A stretch of DNA of 64,000 nt from Paramarasmius palmivorus. Lineage: Eukaryota; Basidiomycota; Agaricomycetes; Agaricales; Marasmiaceae. Shown piece by piece: positions 35,816 to 49,000 of the stretch. Every line of letters starts with the position of its first letter. Position 1 is the stretch's first letter. Location of the stretch: positions 310,001-374,000 of the forward strand of contig JAYKXP010000048.1 of the NCBI GenBank assembly GCA_037176845.1, read 5' to 3'. The position numbers and the translations under genes are program-made. The notes beneath the pieces were generated by a model. The model was not told where the DNA came from and did not search any database. It saw only the letters and a program-made list of their open reading frames with translations.

Positions 35816-36421
35816 TTCAGTAACCCCTGGATGACCATAGATCTAAGATATCTGTTCCCTGAGTAATACGATCTACATATCAATGTGCTCAGGTGTGCTT
35901 GAGTCCCAACTCATACATTAAATTATAAATCCCAACTCATTACACTCGATCCCAATCGCTAGCACTAGTTTTCGCAATGCCACTTGGTTTCGGGACTACT
36001 CATATCGACACGAAAGAACCAGTGACACGGCGCTTTCAACTCGTCCAGGCATACGTGTTACATTTTCACTATGTTTCTGCGTAAACTAAGAACGGTGGTA
36101 GAACCCAGTAGAATTCGCTCATGTATATGTATGTAGTATAAGGAGCATACATCTATCCGTGTGATCCACCCTAACACACGCTTCACTCTTCACATGCCAG
36201 CAGAACTTGAAGGTTACATACATTATCATCTATCTGTATCTACTGCACCGCGCCATAAATGTACTAGCTTGAAATGGGCCGACGTAAACCGTCGACAGAC
36301 CCGAGTTCGGTATTTAAAGGAGCTCAGATGCACGTAATCATTCAGTGATCATCTACATTGATAGTACACACAATACATCGTCATACAAGCAAACTACACA
36401 GCTACATAGCTAGAGCGTCAG
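35816..36421. other. AT-rich intergenic, no gene seen
   Basis: About 600 bp with short direct repeats (ATCCCAACTCATTACA and TCCCAACTCATACATTA near 35905-35945). A TATTTAAA-like motif near 36310 has no gene assigned to it. Confidence 0.45.
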
Positions 36422-37115
36422 TCAAGGAAACAACATTCCCGCATCCCTGTGAAGGGGGGAATAAACGACGGGGCGTTCGACTGCATTGGATACCCCGACG
36501 TTGCCCGAGGCCAAAGCATACAAGAACACTTTGCGGGCAGCGGCCTTGGACTCGCATGAGTAGTACTTGTTCCCCGACACATGTAGGACCAAGGTCTTCA
36601 CTGTTTCCCTGAGCAAGAGTTAGTATCGAGCACCAATGAAGAAATGAACGACGGCTTACCAGCCCTTTACGAAGCCGATGCGCAACCCCACCGTCACAGC
36701 ATACCACCGATCCTCTGGTGTAGGAAGGGACAGGACACGTCCACAGGGACAGGTAATAGAGGTTGTGGGGCCGTGAGGATGAGCACTGGGATTTACAACA
36801 TCTTGCTGAACGGCTTGATCGACGAATCGATTGATATAGTCTATCGTAGGAAAGAGTCAGTAGGAATGACGAGAGAGAAGATATAGAAACGCACCTTTGT
36901 GAAGCATCAGCTGCACTACTTTATCCAGCACATCGACCTGGTCAGTGTCCAAAGCATCAAGGGCACCTTCGAGGCCTGAGCGTGTTAGAATTGCGTTAGT
37001 ACAGTCGGAGTGAACCATATGAAAGCATACCGGAGGCTTCCCCGCTGAAAACGCTGTTCAAGACGCCGACCAAATTATCTTGAAGCAGTACGGGGGGTTG
37101 TCCAGTATCGTCCAT
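36422..37115 (-). CDS. Small protein with an RNase H1 N-terminal (hybrid-binding-like) domain
   Basis: The model is complement(join(36422..36608,36660..36840,36895..36975,37031..37115)), 177 residues, all in frame. The N-terminal half is helical and acidic (DALDTDQVDVLDKVVQLMLH). The C-terminal part, RWYAVTVGLRIGFVKGWETV then VSGNKYYSCESKAAARKVF, has the pattern of the roughly 45-residue domain at the N-terminus of RNase H1, which binds RNA or RNA:DNA hybrids: Tyr-Ala-Val, Gly, Trp and a Gly-x-Lys/Ala ending. There is no RNase H catalytic domain. Basidiomycetes have many such stand-alone proteins; their role is unknown. The 389 bp between this start and the next gene upstream holds nothing I can support. 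Confidence 0.72.
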
Positions 37116-37504
37116 TGGCGGAGAGTATAGAAGCTAAAGCGGTTTGCAATACAGAGAAAAAGGCGCTTTGAGTGAAGACACGGAGAGGATGTCTGAAGGT
37201 TTCTGCACCACGCCATAGTCTTTTAAAGCGCATCGGTATTTTGGCGAGTTTGACCAAGTTTGTACGGCCCCAAAGGCGACCAAACCTGCTAAAGTCAGTC
37301 TTCCTGGTCAGACTGACCGCGTGGTACTGAAAGGTTACTTGAAGGGAAAGCTCCGCTTGTAGTGGAATAGGCAACAGGATACATAGGTTTGCTTACGGTG
37401 GCGTCTGAATGCACGCGGAGCGTATACACGGTGTCCATGAAAATCTTGATTCGGAGCAACGTAGATTACAGGAACTACGCTAGCTTCTTATATGCAGCAT
37501 GAAG

Positions 37505-39237
37505 TCATAGCACATATACGAAAGGAAAACCACGAGGTACTAAGAAACGTATATTCAGGAATAAGATTGTCCATTTATAAAACAGATACGTACTGATATT
37601 GAGCGTCAACTCAAGAGACTCGAGATACAGGTTACGCATCCCGAACAGTTGGTCGAGCCTCGGTTCTGAATTGTCCTCTGGTTCTTCGGGAACGGCTACC
37701 GCGATGTGAGTCCACGCTCTGCTTCCCGGGGAAGAATCAGGTTCGTCAAGACGGATAAAGATCTGTAAAGATAGCCCACGGTGAGTGAGGACAAGGTAGG
37801 AATATAAAGACGAAAAGCTTACATCGGCACGAGAGGCTAACACGGACGGGATTCCGGTAACGAACTGGAACAGCGCAGTTCCCACTGCTGCAGTCGGAAG
37901 CTGGTCAACGCTGAGGTCAGGATGCTCACTCCTGAAATCTGCGAATGGTTGGCACATGCTCTGAGCAACCATAGTGAGCGTGCCGTTTGGACCAACCATG
38001 GACTGATGTGCGGCCCGAAGTAGTTTTGAAACCTTTTGGTCCAAAAATCGGCGCTGTGTCGCGGGCATTCTAGTGAGAACAAATACGGCCCGGAAGAGAC
38101 GAAGCGGAAGGTTGAACATTAATGCCTCGTGGACCGGAGGTGCGACTATATAACTCTGTCGAAGGGCATTTGCTCGAACAACCGTCCAAGTGACGCGGGG
38201 GAGAGGTTGGTCATAAGCAAGCTGCCACGAATGGCAAAATAACATGGACTGCCTGCCCAGGGCGAGTGAACCTTTCGGGAATGATTGTTCTTTCAAAGGA
38301 ATTGAGAGGCAGAAACGATCGCCAACTTGTCGAGGAAGGATGGAAAGGTCGTCGTTGGAGTTAACAGTCTCTTCTGCGGATGAGACCGGGTTAACCGATA
38401 TCGCATCGTCGAAGTACCAAGTACGAGCCAACATCAGCTTCGATGTAGGCTCAGTGAAGTCGACACAAACGCGGTTCTTGAACGTAGCGTCCCTATAGAG
38501 TGCGATAAGGTGCGTGGATGACATGAAACACATGTGAAGAGCTAACATATCGTAGATGAAATTGTTAGCGTACAGAAAAGATACATGTGACGACGACGTA
38601 CTGTTCGCCATTCCCAAGACTACTTCTAGAGGGTGACGAGTCGCAGCTATAAGCTGGTAGACCGATCCATCGTCGGAGTCAAACGTGTAGATGTCGGCTA
38701 CTGAGCTTTCGCCGTTCACGGTACGAGTATAACTCCTATGGTCGGATGTAGCTCGACAGCTGTTTTCAACATCAAAAAAGAAAGCATTGGCTTGTGTATA
38801 GCCAGCAGAGGCTGCAGCGTCGGATTGCCGATAGGTGAGACCAGTTGAGATAAAGAAGTGGCCCAGTATCGCGACGAGCTCCTGGTAAACCGCTATTTCG
38901 AAAGCCGAGTTGGGCAAGGGGCGAGTCAAAGACTCCAGCGTGACTGACCCAACGACGAGACCACCGGTGTGATGTAGAAGAGCGAGGAGAGCATCGAAAT
39001 CTTGAGGCGACCAGAACCTTCGCATGGAAAGCTCTATCTTGCGACGACGGTAAGCCAGAACGATTTTCTTAGCTCGGGTGCTGCTAGCTTCGAAGCCGGA
39101 CAGCACTTCAAACGAAAGCATAGGAAAGACGTAGTCGATAACGCTCTCGCTGCTAGAAAATGCAAAGGTTAGTACTGGTGATGGAGGTCGCGAGTAAACC
39201 ACGCTCACAGGTTTTCCAACGCGCTGTAGAAGCTCAT
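37505..39237 (-). CDS. F-box-like uncharacterised basidiomycete protein
   Basis: The model is complement(join(37505..37539,37594..37762,37823..39152,39209..39237)), 520 residues. The long open frame extends upstream to 39571. A GTGAGC...CTAG intron at 39153-39208 joins it to a better start, giving MSFYSALENLSESVIDYVF. A helical N-terminus precedes GGLVVGSVTLESL and a block ending LHMCFMSSTHLIALYRDATF. The same order, GS..L then Ser-Thr then a Tyr-Pro or Tyr-Arg block, occurs in the gene at 57280-59217, so the two are probably paralogous in a wide sense. This is a large lineage-specific family in Agaricomycetes with no known activity. The end is LTLNIIPRGFPFVYVL after splicing. Confidence 0.72.
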
Positions 39238-42200
39238 AGTGGGAAAAGGTATAGGTGAGCCTCGGTTTCAGAGTTGGTGCGCATTTTAAGGTTCTTGCAA
39301 ATGGAGCCGTGCAGATACGAATCTCGGCGCTCCGAACTAAGAAGGACAGCGGAGTTCCAGGTACCAAGAGATTCGAGAACGAGGAGGAGAAGTGCATCTT
39401 GGAGGTGTGGCGGCAAAGGGACGTACGCCGTACTTTGTATGAGAATCGCGCTAGCGGGTGTGCTACCTTTCCCACGAGATGTAGGCGTCTTCTCGCTATG
39501 TTTAGTCTTTGCATCGTCGTAGCTGTCTCTTCCCCTGGTACCGGAAAGAAATGGGGGCACCTGAGCTTCACAACGGTGAAAAAATCGTTTAAAAAGGTGC
39601 AAAAACAGACGAGCTAGGATGAACATACGTGTTTAAATCCGTATCGATATTAAGCGCCGCCATGGATAGCCACGACTTGCGAAGAATGGCTATCAGAATA
39701 CGCCGATGGAACCACTATCCATTACTCGAATCTTACTTCAACCCGAGAGGGCAGCGCTCAGGTACCACGCGCAAATCGGGCCTATGCTAGCACTAATGAA
39801 GGAAGACCGAACTTATTCGCGTTTAACAGAATAGAAGCCGTTCCAAATGCAAAAAAACTCACTCAAATGACCGGGAGTAGCGAGATCTTGACCTCATTAG
39901 CCGCTGAAGACGAGTCATTGTTAACGAATTGACGCCCGTTTGAACTCCAACCAAGGTACCATGGCAGCGTGAACCTGTTCTACTATTGCATGATCCGCTC
40001 TTGGAAGACAGATGGAGCCCCTTGTGGAATCTCGAACTAAATGTGCTGGAAAGGGTCCGAGGAGAAGCTAGAGGCGGGTGAGAGAGAGATGTCGTTCGGC
40101 GCTGCTGTACAATGTCTATGGAGTCAATAATTAGCTCGAGCTTCATCAAAAGTAAACATGTTTCGCACCGGGCATCCTTGCGAGAGAGACGTTTTCCGGC
40201 GAGCCAGTGATTATAACGGGTGTAGTGGTATCCATGAAGTCGTGGAAGTCGCTGATTAGACGTGGAGGACGTGAAGACTTGCAATGCCGTTGAAGCGCCG
40301 ACCGACCCGGCAAGGTCGGAGACCGAATCCGAACTGAATGGACCGGCCGAGAGCCCGAACGTCAGACACTTGCTGCTCAAGACTTGTTTTTTTTTTTTGT
40401 AAAAGAACCACTTATATAATATACGATACCTTTGTTTTGTCGTTGTCTTCAATGGATAGCTCAGAACGACAGGGATGCAATTAGCCCACCACGGCTCGTG
40501 GCCGATGGACTCACACGTGTTGGGGTTGAGGTTGGGCTAGACGAGACGCGCTTCCAACCTTTCCAACCCTTCTTCCATCTACATTAGACCTTGACCCTCG
40601 CGAAACTCAGCTCCTAACGAAGGACATGCGATAACCGCCCCATACTTTTCATTCACACTCTTTGGCGGCAAGTTCAAGTTTAGTAAAAAGGAAATCAGGT
40701 ATCTTGACTGCCTTGGCTCTCATGGGTTTGTAGGACATGCTAGCAAGCCAGGTGCGATCCTATCTGATCTTTCATGTTCATACCTCTGATTAACATTATT
40801 TTACAAGACGACAACCACTGTATCGGCCGAAGACGACGAAGAGACGACGGATTGCTTCGAACTAGCAGCAATCGTTGAATCAATTTCAACCAGCAGCAAC
40901 AGCCTCGCAGAGATGTCTATCGCTAGCACAGTCGCTTCTTTCCAAGAATCCGGTCGCAGGTCAGCCTTCTTGTTAGAAGACAGTACAACACTCGAAAGGC
41001 CCTAATTTTGCTACGTGGGCGACAGCGCCAGGACAGCCTTCGTCTACCCGTGAATACGAAAGTCCCCTTGCTCGGAGTTTGCTTGAGAGGTGATAAGATA
41101 CTGCACCCCATCTCACTTCTCGCCGTGACCTCTTCACAGATTCCTGGATTCGAAACCGCATTGTACTCTACTCGAGCGACCCAGAAGGACGACGCTCGCA
41201 CGAATATAGCCTCAAAGGCGTGAATCCAGCGCAGAAAGGCATGTGCTTTTTGCTTGCAGCACCTAATACTAGCTAACACAAATGCTAGCAACCATTTCGT
41301 TCCTCAATCAATGGTGGATGTCCAGCGGAAATTAGCCTCTTACTGGATCTAGATGGCAAGCGCGTTAGGGTCAGGGTCAACTTGACGCTACTTAAAACCT
41401 ATCTAGGACAGGTAAGCGACGAGCTCTCTTACCATGTTCACATATATGACCTCGGCGCTTTCCGGAACAGCATGAAGAACACCAGGCATCGGAAAGCCCA
41501 CGTTAAACAGCGCAAAGCTAGTTGAAAACTTCGATGCATTGGTCTCTATGTACTCACTCCTTACTTGACCGCCTACGTCACTTAATAACACCGTACACGA
41601 CCATCTCGATATATTCAGTACCTGTTTCCGACAAGTTTCCGGGTCCAGTTTGGTTGATGGCGGACTTCGTACTCAAGGTGTAACTTCAGGGCACTAGCTA
41701 CAATACAACGTTGGCAATGCAACATTTCGTTTCTCGCATAGCAACCTTTGTCCGAATCCAGTACCTACGCGGATTTTACACCACGACCCTTGACATCATA
41801 CACCGAACTAACGAAGCTTCGTCAGTACAAGCGGTGTAGGTGAAACGATACACTTTTCGACCGGCAGCCAAAGGCAACCTGCAGCGTTGTATTCGCATCC
41901 GCAATGATCTTGAATTCAGGAACTGAGCGAAGGGGGATGAAGGTAGCCAACACGCATTTCTCCAATCCGAGTGTTCATCAAGCGGAGCTGTCAGAAAAAA
42001 AAAGCTTTTTTAGCATCAGGAAAAGTATAGGCAAAAATATGTCATTCTGGATTAGGGCAAGATCAAGCAAAAGTTTGGCCGCCTGCCCCGCAGATATCTC
42101 AGAATGCGAAAGGGGTGCTAGCTTCCAAACACTAGGGTTTGCTTTAAGCAGAAGAGAGAGGACGAAGGTATCGCTGCAACTAGACGACCTGTGAGGACTT

Positions 42201-43000
42201 CCAAACACCCTCACGCCCGTTATTCAGTCTAGAAGTATCGTTGACCTCAGGATGTTCTGGTTTTGTTCAGAAGCAAACGAGAGGGTTAGACACCTATTAA
42301 ACAAGCCAAAAGACAGCAACGGCGAAGTTAGGTGCCATGCCGTTCCGTAAACGAGCGCGTATGGAACAACCATGTTGGGGCAAAAGATCTGCTTAAGATT
42401 CGTCCTTCTTATCTTGTCGTATTGGTCTGGGGTACAAGTGTCCTTAGAAAGCATTGAGGTGTACCACGTTTATTGCAAACATGTGAAGTGTGTTCAAGAC
42501 TGGCGAGGTGTCTCGAGGTCAGCGTCACGTTTACATTCAAAGGGGTAAAACCAACTCCAAAGCGAAAGGCTTTTGGAGTGCAAAAGAGATCCAGGCTACT
42601 AGTAATCCGCTTTACATGCGTTAATTGGGCTAGAAAGTAGGGAGGAGAGCACGAATGAAAAGCTGGAGCGACATACATTGCTTTATCCGGCTTGCTTTGA
42701 TAACGGTTACGATTCATCCTGGAAGCTTCGAAGTATAGTTTCGTCGGTTCCGGATAGTAGAGAGGGTCAAAGCCGGGTCTGGGTTGTGACCTTTTGATCT
42801 GATTAACATGCAGGGAGCCAGGAATTACTTTGAATTTTTATACTCCAGATAAAGGAGTAAGCAAGAAGGGAGAGGTGGAGATGGGACCTGCCAAATGTTC
42901 ACATTAAACCTATCAGTCTGTAGGTGTACATATCTGCATTATGCCCTTGGGCACATCATAACTGGGTCTATAAAGCTCCTAAAAAGCAAGAAAACAGCCA
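39238..43000. other. 3.8-kb gene-poor region next to the Helitron
   Basis: Only unsupported ORFs are seen: a 197-codon minus-strand ORF at 39859-40452 that is Ser/Arg-rich and patternless, and a 57-codon plus-strand stretch near 40806-41003 (TTTVSAEDDEETTDCFELAA) that could be an exon remnant. I find no spliceable gene. It may hold decayed host genes or transposon debris. Confidence 0.45.
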
Positions 43001-46000
43001 CTAGAATGGTCATAGATCATAACAGTCCACTCATCACTGACTGCAAAGGCTGCAGTTACACAATACAGTATGTTAAACACTGATTCAAATAAACTATGTT
43101 CTTCAAGCCAGCGAGTAAAATGCAAGTGTTGCCTTGTACCCTCGACACACACGGAGATCTAGAGGGCCTGTGTTAAGATTGGAGTTAAACACGTACTGTG
43201 TTGGATTCGTAGACATGCCATCATGGAACCACACCCTTGATCTACTATCAATATGCCGTGAGATGAAGTGCCCATCATTAAAGTATATTACACCTTTAAG
43301 CTGATATGAGCACAAGTGACCATTAACAACCAATGACAAGCCTGTGTCAATGTATGGTAGAACACGATCAGTTCCTGATGCATGAACTTTAAAGGTGAGG
43401 ATCTCAGGTGGAGAAGCAAATACATACTGAGATGCTATGTCCCCATTACATATAGAACAAACCCGCATTATATTCAACACCCGGTTCTGAGTGTATTGTT
43501 CGAGCAAGTTAGCTATAGATGATACAAAGCAACTAGGCTGATTTAAAACCAAAGCAGTGTGAGCGTTTCTGGTTCTCTCAGTAACTCGATTGCAAGCTGT
43601 ACATGTATCCACATATGTCACAGGACTGACTTCTCGTTCTAATACATCACATACCAAGTCATAGAGTGATGTAAAGGCACCATATGCATAACGATTCGGA
43701 TAAAGACGAATCATATTGAGTCGTATCCTGTTGCGTACTTCAGTGATAGATATAACATCTTCAACACATAGCCTAAATAGTGTCAACATATATCTCAGAG
43801 TATCATTGCCACTTGTTTCAAAATAAAGTGACCATTGATCTGGATTAGAGCTCCATAATGGCCAGAGAATATCAAGCAATGCATCAAATGCACAGCTGTT
43901 GCCTTCCCAAACAGGGGCTGGAAGCACATTGGAAACAATGGTTGGTAAAGAGCCAATGCAAGGCCTCTTTAACGCAGGTTCATCAGCAGGATCTGAAGTG
44001 TTACCCAAAACCCGTTTACCAAGTTTTCTACCAGACGTTTGAGCACTGTTTGGTGCTGAACCTACTGGAGCTATACTTCTGGATCTTATGATTGGACATT
44101 CAGAGGGCACTGGAATATCTTTTCTATAGCTTGCAGCATTTCCATTAGGTATCTTAAGCTTGTTCAGATCAGCTTTAAACTCTGTTTGGCCTTTGGCAAG
44201 CATACTTTCATTTTTTTTAGCTGAATTATGCTGTATGATATTCCATGCTATATCATCAACATCAACATGTTCCAGAGGGTCTGTGCATGACCATCTAAGA
44301 GTTGAGTCTACATTGGGGGGTATATAGTCATTACCCATATACGTTCTATATGATTGAATGAGTGTGTTGCGGGTATCACCAGAAACAGTAGCTGGGAGAG
44401 TACCTTCATAACGGCGCTTAGAGATATCATCTAACAACTCGAGCTCTCGATACTCCTGTCGTAATGAGGAATCTCTAAGGCCTCCTGTTATTTTATCTGG
44501 ATCAAAACTTTGCAATATAAGAGTTCCCTTTGCAGTTGCACTTCGAGACAGTGCAGTATAATATCCATGAAAGTCACGACAGTTATTCAAGTGCACAACA
44601 TTACGCAACCGAGTTTTTCCCTGAGATGAAAAGTCTGTCATCGCAAAGCAGGGCGCTATGTCAACTTGGGTTCTATATACCTTTAACGTCTTTCCTTTAC
44701 CATACGGCATCTTTACTGTAACATAGTCTGAAGTAGGTGTTATTGGTACAACATTAAGTGGCAAGTCACCAATCTGAACATCTGATGGAGGGTTGGTGAG
44801 CTGTACAAACAATGTGTCAAGCCGTGGTCTACTAGGGGATCCTTTTGAGATCCATCCATATACTGTTCCTTCTTGCCCTCGGGTAATATTGAGTTCTGTA
44901 GCTAGGTTTTTACGTATAATAATAGGCATGCCTTTACACAAGCTTAATTTAGGTGGTACTAAAGAGTCACCAGCACTTGGGTCAAGGGACCACAAATACT
45001 CTTGCCATTGTGGTGTCATAGACTTTAACTGAATTGCATTGTGATCACTCTTACTTCTAGAAGTCCTACGATTGCTATTCTTGATTATGTCTTCACAATA
45101 AAAATCAGTTAGCTGCATGTTCTGTTCAGCAGCAAACCGTTTACAGCCAATCACATTTATTTCATCTTTCTGTGCATTGTAAGCTGTTATGATAGCAATG
45201 TTGCGGAAATCAGGATCACATATCGAAGCAGCACCTGGCACCATTGAAGTAATACGTGAATTCAAAAATTCAATGTCACGACCACTGCAGTTACGAAAGC
45301 GCATGTTTTCCAAAGCCATTCTAAACCTGTCATCATCTTCACTTTGGCTCTGCTGGCGCATGTTCTGCCTCAATATGACTACTGTTGTCACACGATGCCA
45401 GAGAGATTTTCCAATAGCTTCTTCCTGTTGTCTTGGTGTGCTGCGAAAGGCCCCAATGCGACGGCTATACAGTGAGATAGCTTCTCCACCCATTGGAGGT
45501 GGAAGCTGTGCAAAATCACCAGCAAAAATCATATTAAGCCCTCCAAATTCTATATCTTCATGGAGAAGACACTGACTTAGTTGACGACTTATACGGTATA
45601 GCTCCCATGCAGAGAGCATTGAAACTTCATCAAAGAATACATAGCTGACACCCATCAAGCGGTCACGAATCAAAGGTAAGCTTGCATCAGCATCACTGTA
45701 ATCATTAATTCCAAATGCTGAGTGATAAGTTGAGCCACCGAGCAAAGCAGCGGCACTACCTGTAGGAGCTACAACTAGCAACCTATACGACTCATTTCGA
45801 AGTGAGAAAAAACGAATAAGGGCCCGTAGGACAGTCGACTTTCCAGTACCACCCATGCCACCAATATACATTTTAAGCTGGTCTTTGGATTGGCTTAACG
45901 CATGATTAGTTATTATGGAAAATGCCCGTTCCTGCTCACTATTCAAGCCAAACTCTGTAAGAATATCTGCAGAATACATAGAACTTTGAGTCAAATTACA

Positions 46001-49000
46001 TGTTCGTTCCAAATAACGTCTATCAATAACCTTTACAATATCAGTGGGAATCAACGTATGCCTATTATTGCGGCGATATATGAATTCAGCTCGAACAGCA
46101 CCCGGTACACAATTTGCTCTTTGCTCTAAAACTTCTTTTCGTTTTGTATTTATAATTGCTCTCCAGTGGGATTGAGGAAGGACTGGGAACTGTACAGGTT
46201 GCTCATGATTCAGACCATATGAATAAGCAGGATTGGACCTATCCCATTCACATCGGTGAAGCACTGAACGAATTGCAGCCTTCTCAGCCAAATGCTTACG
46301 ATGTTTCATTGTGTACTGAGAAAGCTGGGCTGCGTCTTCAAAGCCTAAGATATCTGTAGACTGTGTAGTCCCGACAGCATCAACAACATCATATAATTCA
46401 GGTACTGAATGCACATCAAGCAGCTCATCATTTCTATTATCTAGCAAGTCAACCAAAGGCTCCCAGCTACTATGAAGCTCACTTCCTTGACGCAACTGTG
46501 CATGATAGTCATCACGTGCATCCAAGCATTCATATCGAATCATAAAGTTATTCATTAAAGAATTCTGCCTGTCTGTGAAGCTGTAGTTCTTGAATGACTG
46601 TGCCCAAGATGAGTGATGATCCTTTAGATCTGTACCTTTACGCCAAGGCTTAAACAGTGTGAGCATGGAGCAACAATAGTACTCATAGTCTCCCTGGTCA
46701 CGTCTTGGCAACAATGCTCCAGTAAAGTTGATGACAAGCTTTTCACTATCTTTTTGAACTCGCACTACATGAGACTGCGCTAAGTCATGTGAAGAATGAT
46801 AATAGAAGAACCCTTTTGGTAACTTGGGTCGGGAATCCTCAACCTTCAACCCAAACAAACCAGGATCAAGTTCATTGTTGACTATCATAGACTTATTTGA
46901 GGCTTTTGTTTTCTTGCTTGCAAACTTCAAAGTAACTCGATGTGAAACCCGAACCCAATCATATAAACTGACTTGATCAGCCTCAGGTGGCCGGCTCACA
47001 TAGTCAGTAACAGGAGAGAGACCTATAACACGATTTCCTCGTTTTATCAATGCAACCTTTTCACTTATTTCAGAGAATTCAGCTGGATTACAGTCATGCT
47101 GTACACGAGCTACATACTGCTGCCAGTAGAAAGGAATAAATCTATGGTCAGTATAATGGTCAGGATAACCCAGCAGATAGGAGCAAATCAAAGGTGCACC
47201 AAACTCCATCTTTGTTGTAAGTAGATTAACAACCTTTGTCATAAGCTTCCTAGCCTTCTCTTGGCTAGAATCAGGCCCAATAATTGTGCTATTGTTTTTT
47301 GCAAACACTGACAAGATTGCATCAAATACCACATGTGTTTTAAGTGATGCCTTTGTAATGTAATCCGTAACATAAAGTACTACTGATTTAATAGCTGTGC
47401 CTGAGCCTAGATATGTAACATCTGTATTACCTCTCATCAAATAAGTAAGGGGATACGAGAAAGTATTAAACCATGGTTCAGTCTTCTTCAATATAATAGC
47501 ACCTGAATCTGGATCAATACGGCTCTCTGCTTCGATAGGGCGAGGAAATCGAGCGCGGCATTTACCCCACTTATTATCTCTGCAATTCTTGTACATATGT
47601 CTCTTCTTGTAGGTCCCATCCTTTTTCAAGTTTCTGTTGCAATCATGGATGTTTGACCGATAGATCAAGTCATTCACTGTGTGTGTGTAACTCATGGTCC
47701 AGTTGTCATATAGGACACAAGACTCACATCCTTGCACTGACTGACTGGGAAAATGCTGTACACAAGCATGTGGGGGTGCAACAGGCAGAGTATCGACCGG
47801 TGATTCATAACCCACTGTTTCTTCTGCTATTGATATAGCTTTAGCTACATCATCAGCAGACCCATCCATGAAGTTGCCTGAAAATGCACTCTCTAGATAA
47901 GCCAGAATTTGACTTTCAAACATGCTCGCACCTGATCGCAGCTTATCACGGATTTGCTGAGGACTAAGAGCCCCTTTAATCCACAACAAGATGTGTAAAT
48001 GAAGTGTCAGCCTCCCCTGTTGTTCTACAACACCATAATGTGCAGCGTGATCTCCATAAAGCCCACGATGAGACGAACAGTAGCCAAAAACATCAGTCAA
48101 TAGTATCTGAACCATAAAATTAAAGAACCGAGCACAGGCAGTGGGATTGCTCACAATTTGGCGAAGACGATGGGCTTCCTTTTGTACCAGGGGTAGAAAC
48201 ATTTGGTGGCTATCTGCAAAATATATGCACAGTGGATGCAGACTATCAGCTGGCGATATAGTAATATACCAACTTGGTGCACCTCGGTGAGAGATAAGTG
48301 ACCATACTTCATTGCGCATGTACTTCTTTGATGTTAATGATCCTGACACCTTGCCTGCCACACGGTCTAAATCTGATAAGGCTGTAAAGCATTCACGCTC
48401 TTCAGAAGTGGATGGAGTTACTTTCTCACCATTTGCCATCCGTTCAGAAATGTCCTGTAGAACAGCTTGATTCAGATTGAGTAACCGATTTGCCACTTTA
48501 TCAAAAGATGCTTTATCAGCAAGCAACCAACCTGCCTGTGTGGCTGATTTTACCTGCTCATGACTAAAGGCTACAATTGAGAAATTTTCATCAAACTGAA
48601 ATCGCTTATCATGATATAGAAGCAAAAATCGAATATGTTCAGCCGTGCTTAAAACACTTGATCCCAGACCACCATGGCCATAGGGAAATAGCCACGGAAA
48701 CATTCTTGTGTATAATGTAGGGTTTTTCCAGATGGATTCACCATGCTCTTTACGACCAATGCCCAAGACTTTGCCACCGTGACTAAAATGATTTGCAGCA
48801 AGCCCTATAATCTCAGCCTTTGTACTTTCAGATATTTGGGCTCCAGTAATACCATGGACCACAAAAGAACATTGTCCATCTGCTGTTCCATCCTCAGCAA
48901 CATTGTCATAGACTGCTTCTGACTCAACGTTTTTATTGAGAGGTGCTTCTTTCCACATTATAGCACACGGAGGCATATTCTCATCATACTCAGCAAGATT

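Noticed and set aside
37075..37374. 99-codon minus-strand ORF between two genes
   Set aside because: It overlaps exon 1 of the RNase H1-like-domain gene in another frame and has no recognisable domain.
39859..40452. 197-codon minus-strand ORF
   Set aside because: Patternless Ser/Arg-rich sequence without a plausible start context or intron structure.
42934..42955. Hairpin TGCCC-TT-GGGCA as the Helitron 3' terminal hairpin
   Set aside because: The nearest YYAG (TCAG at 42913) is about 25 bp away, more than expected; the A-CTAG at 43000 fits the insertion rule better, though neither is proven.
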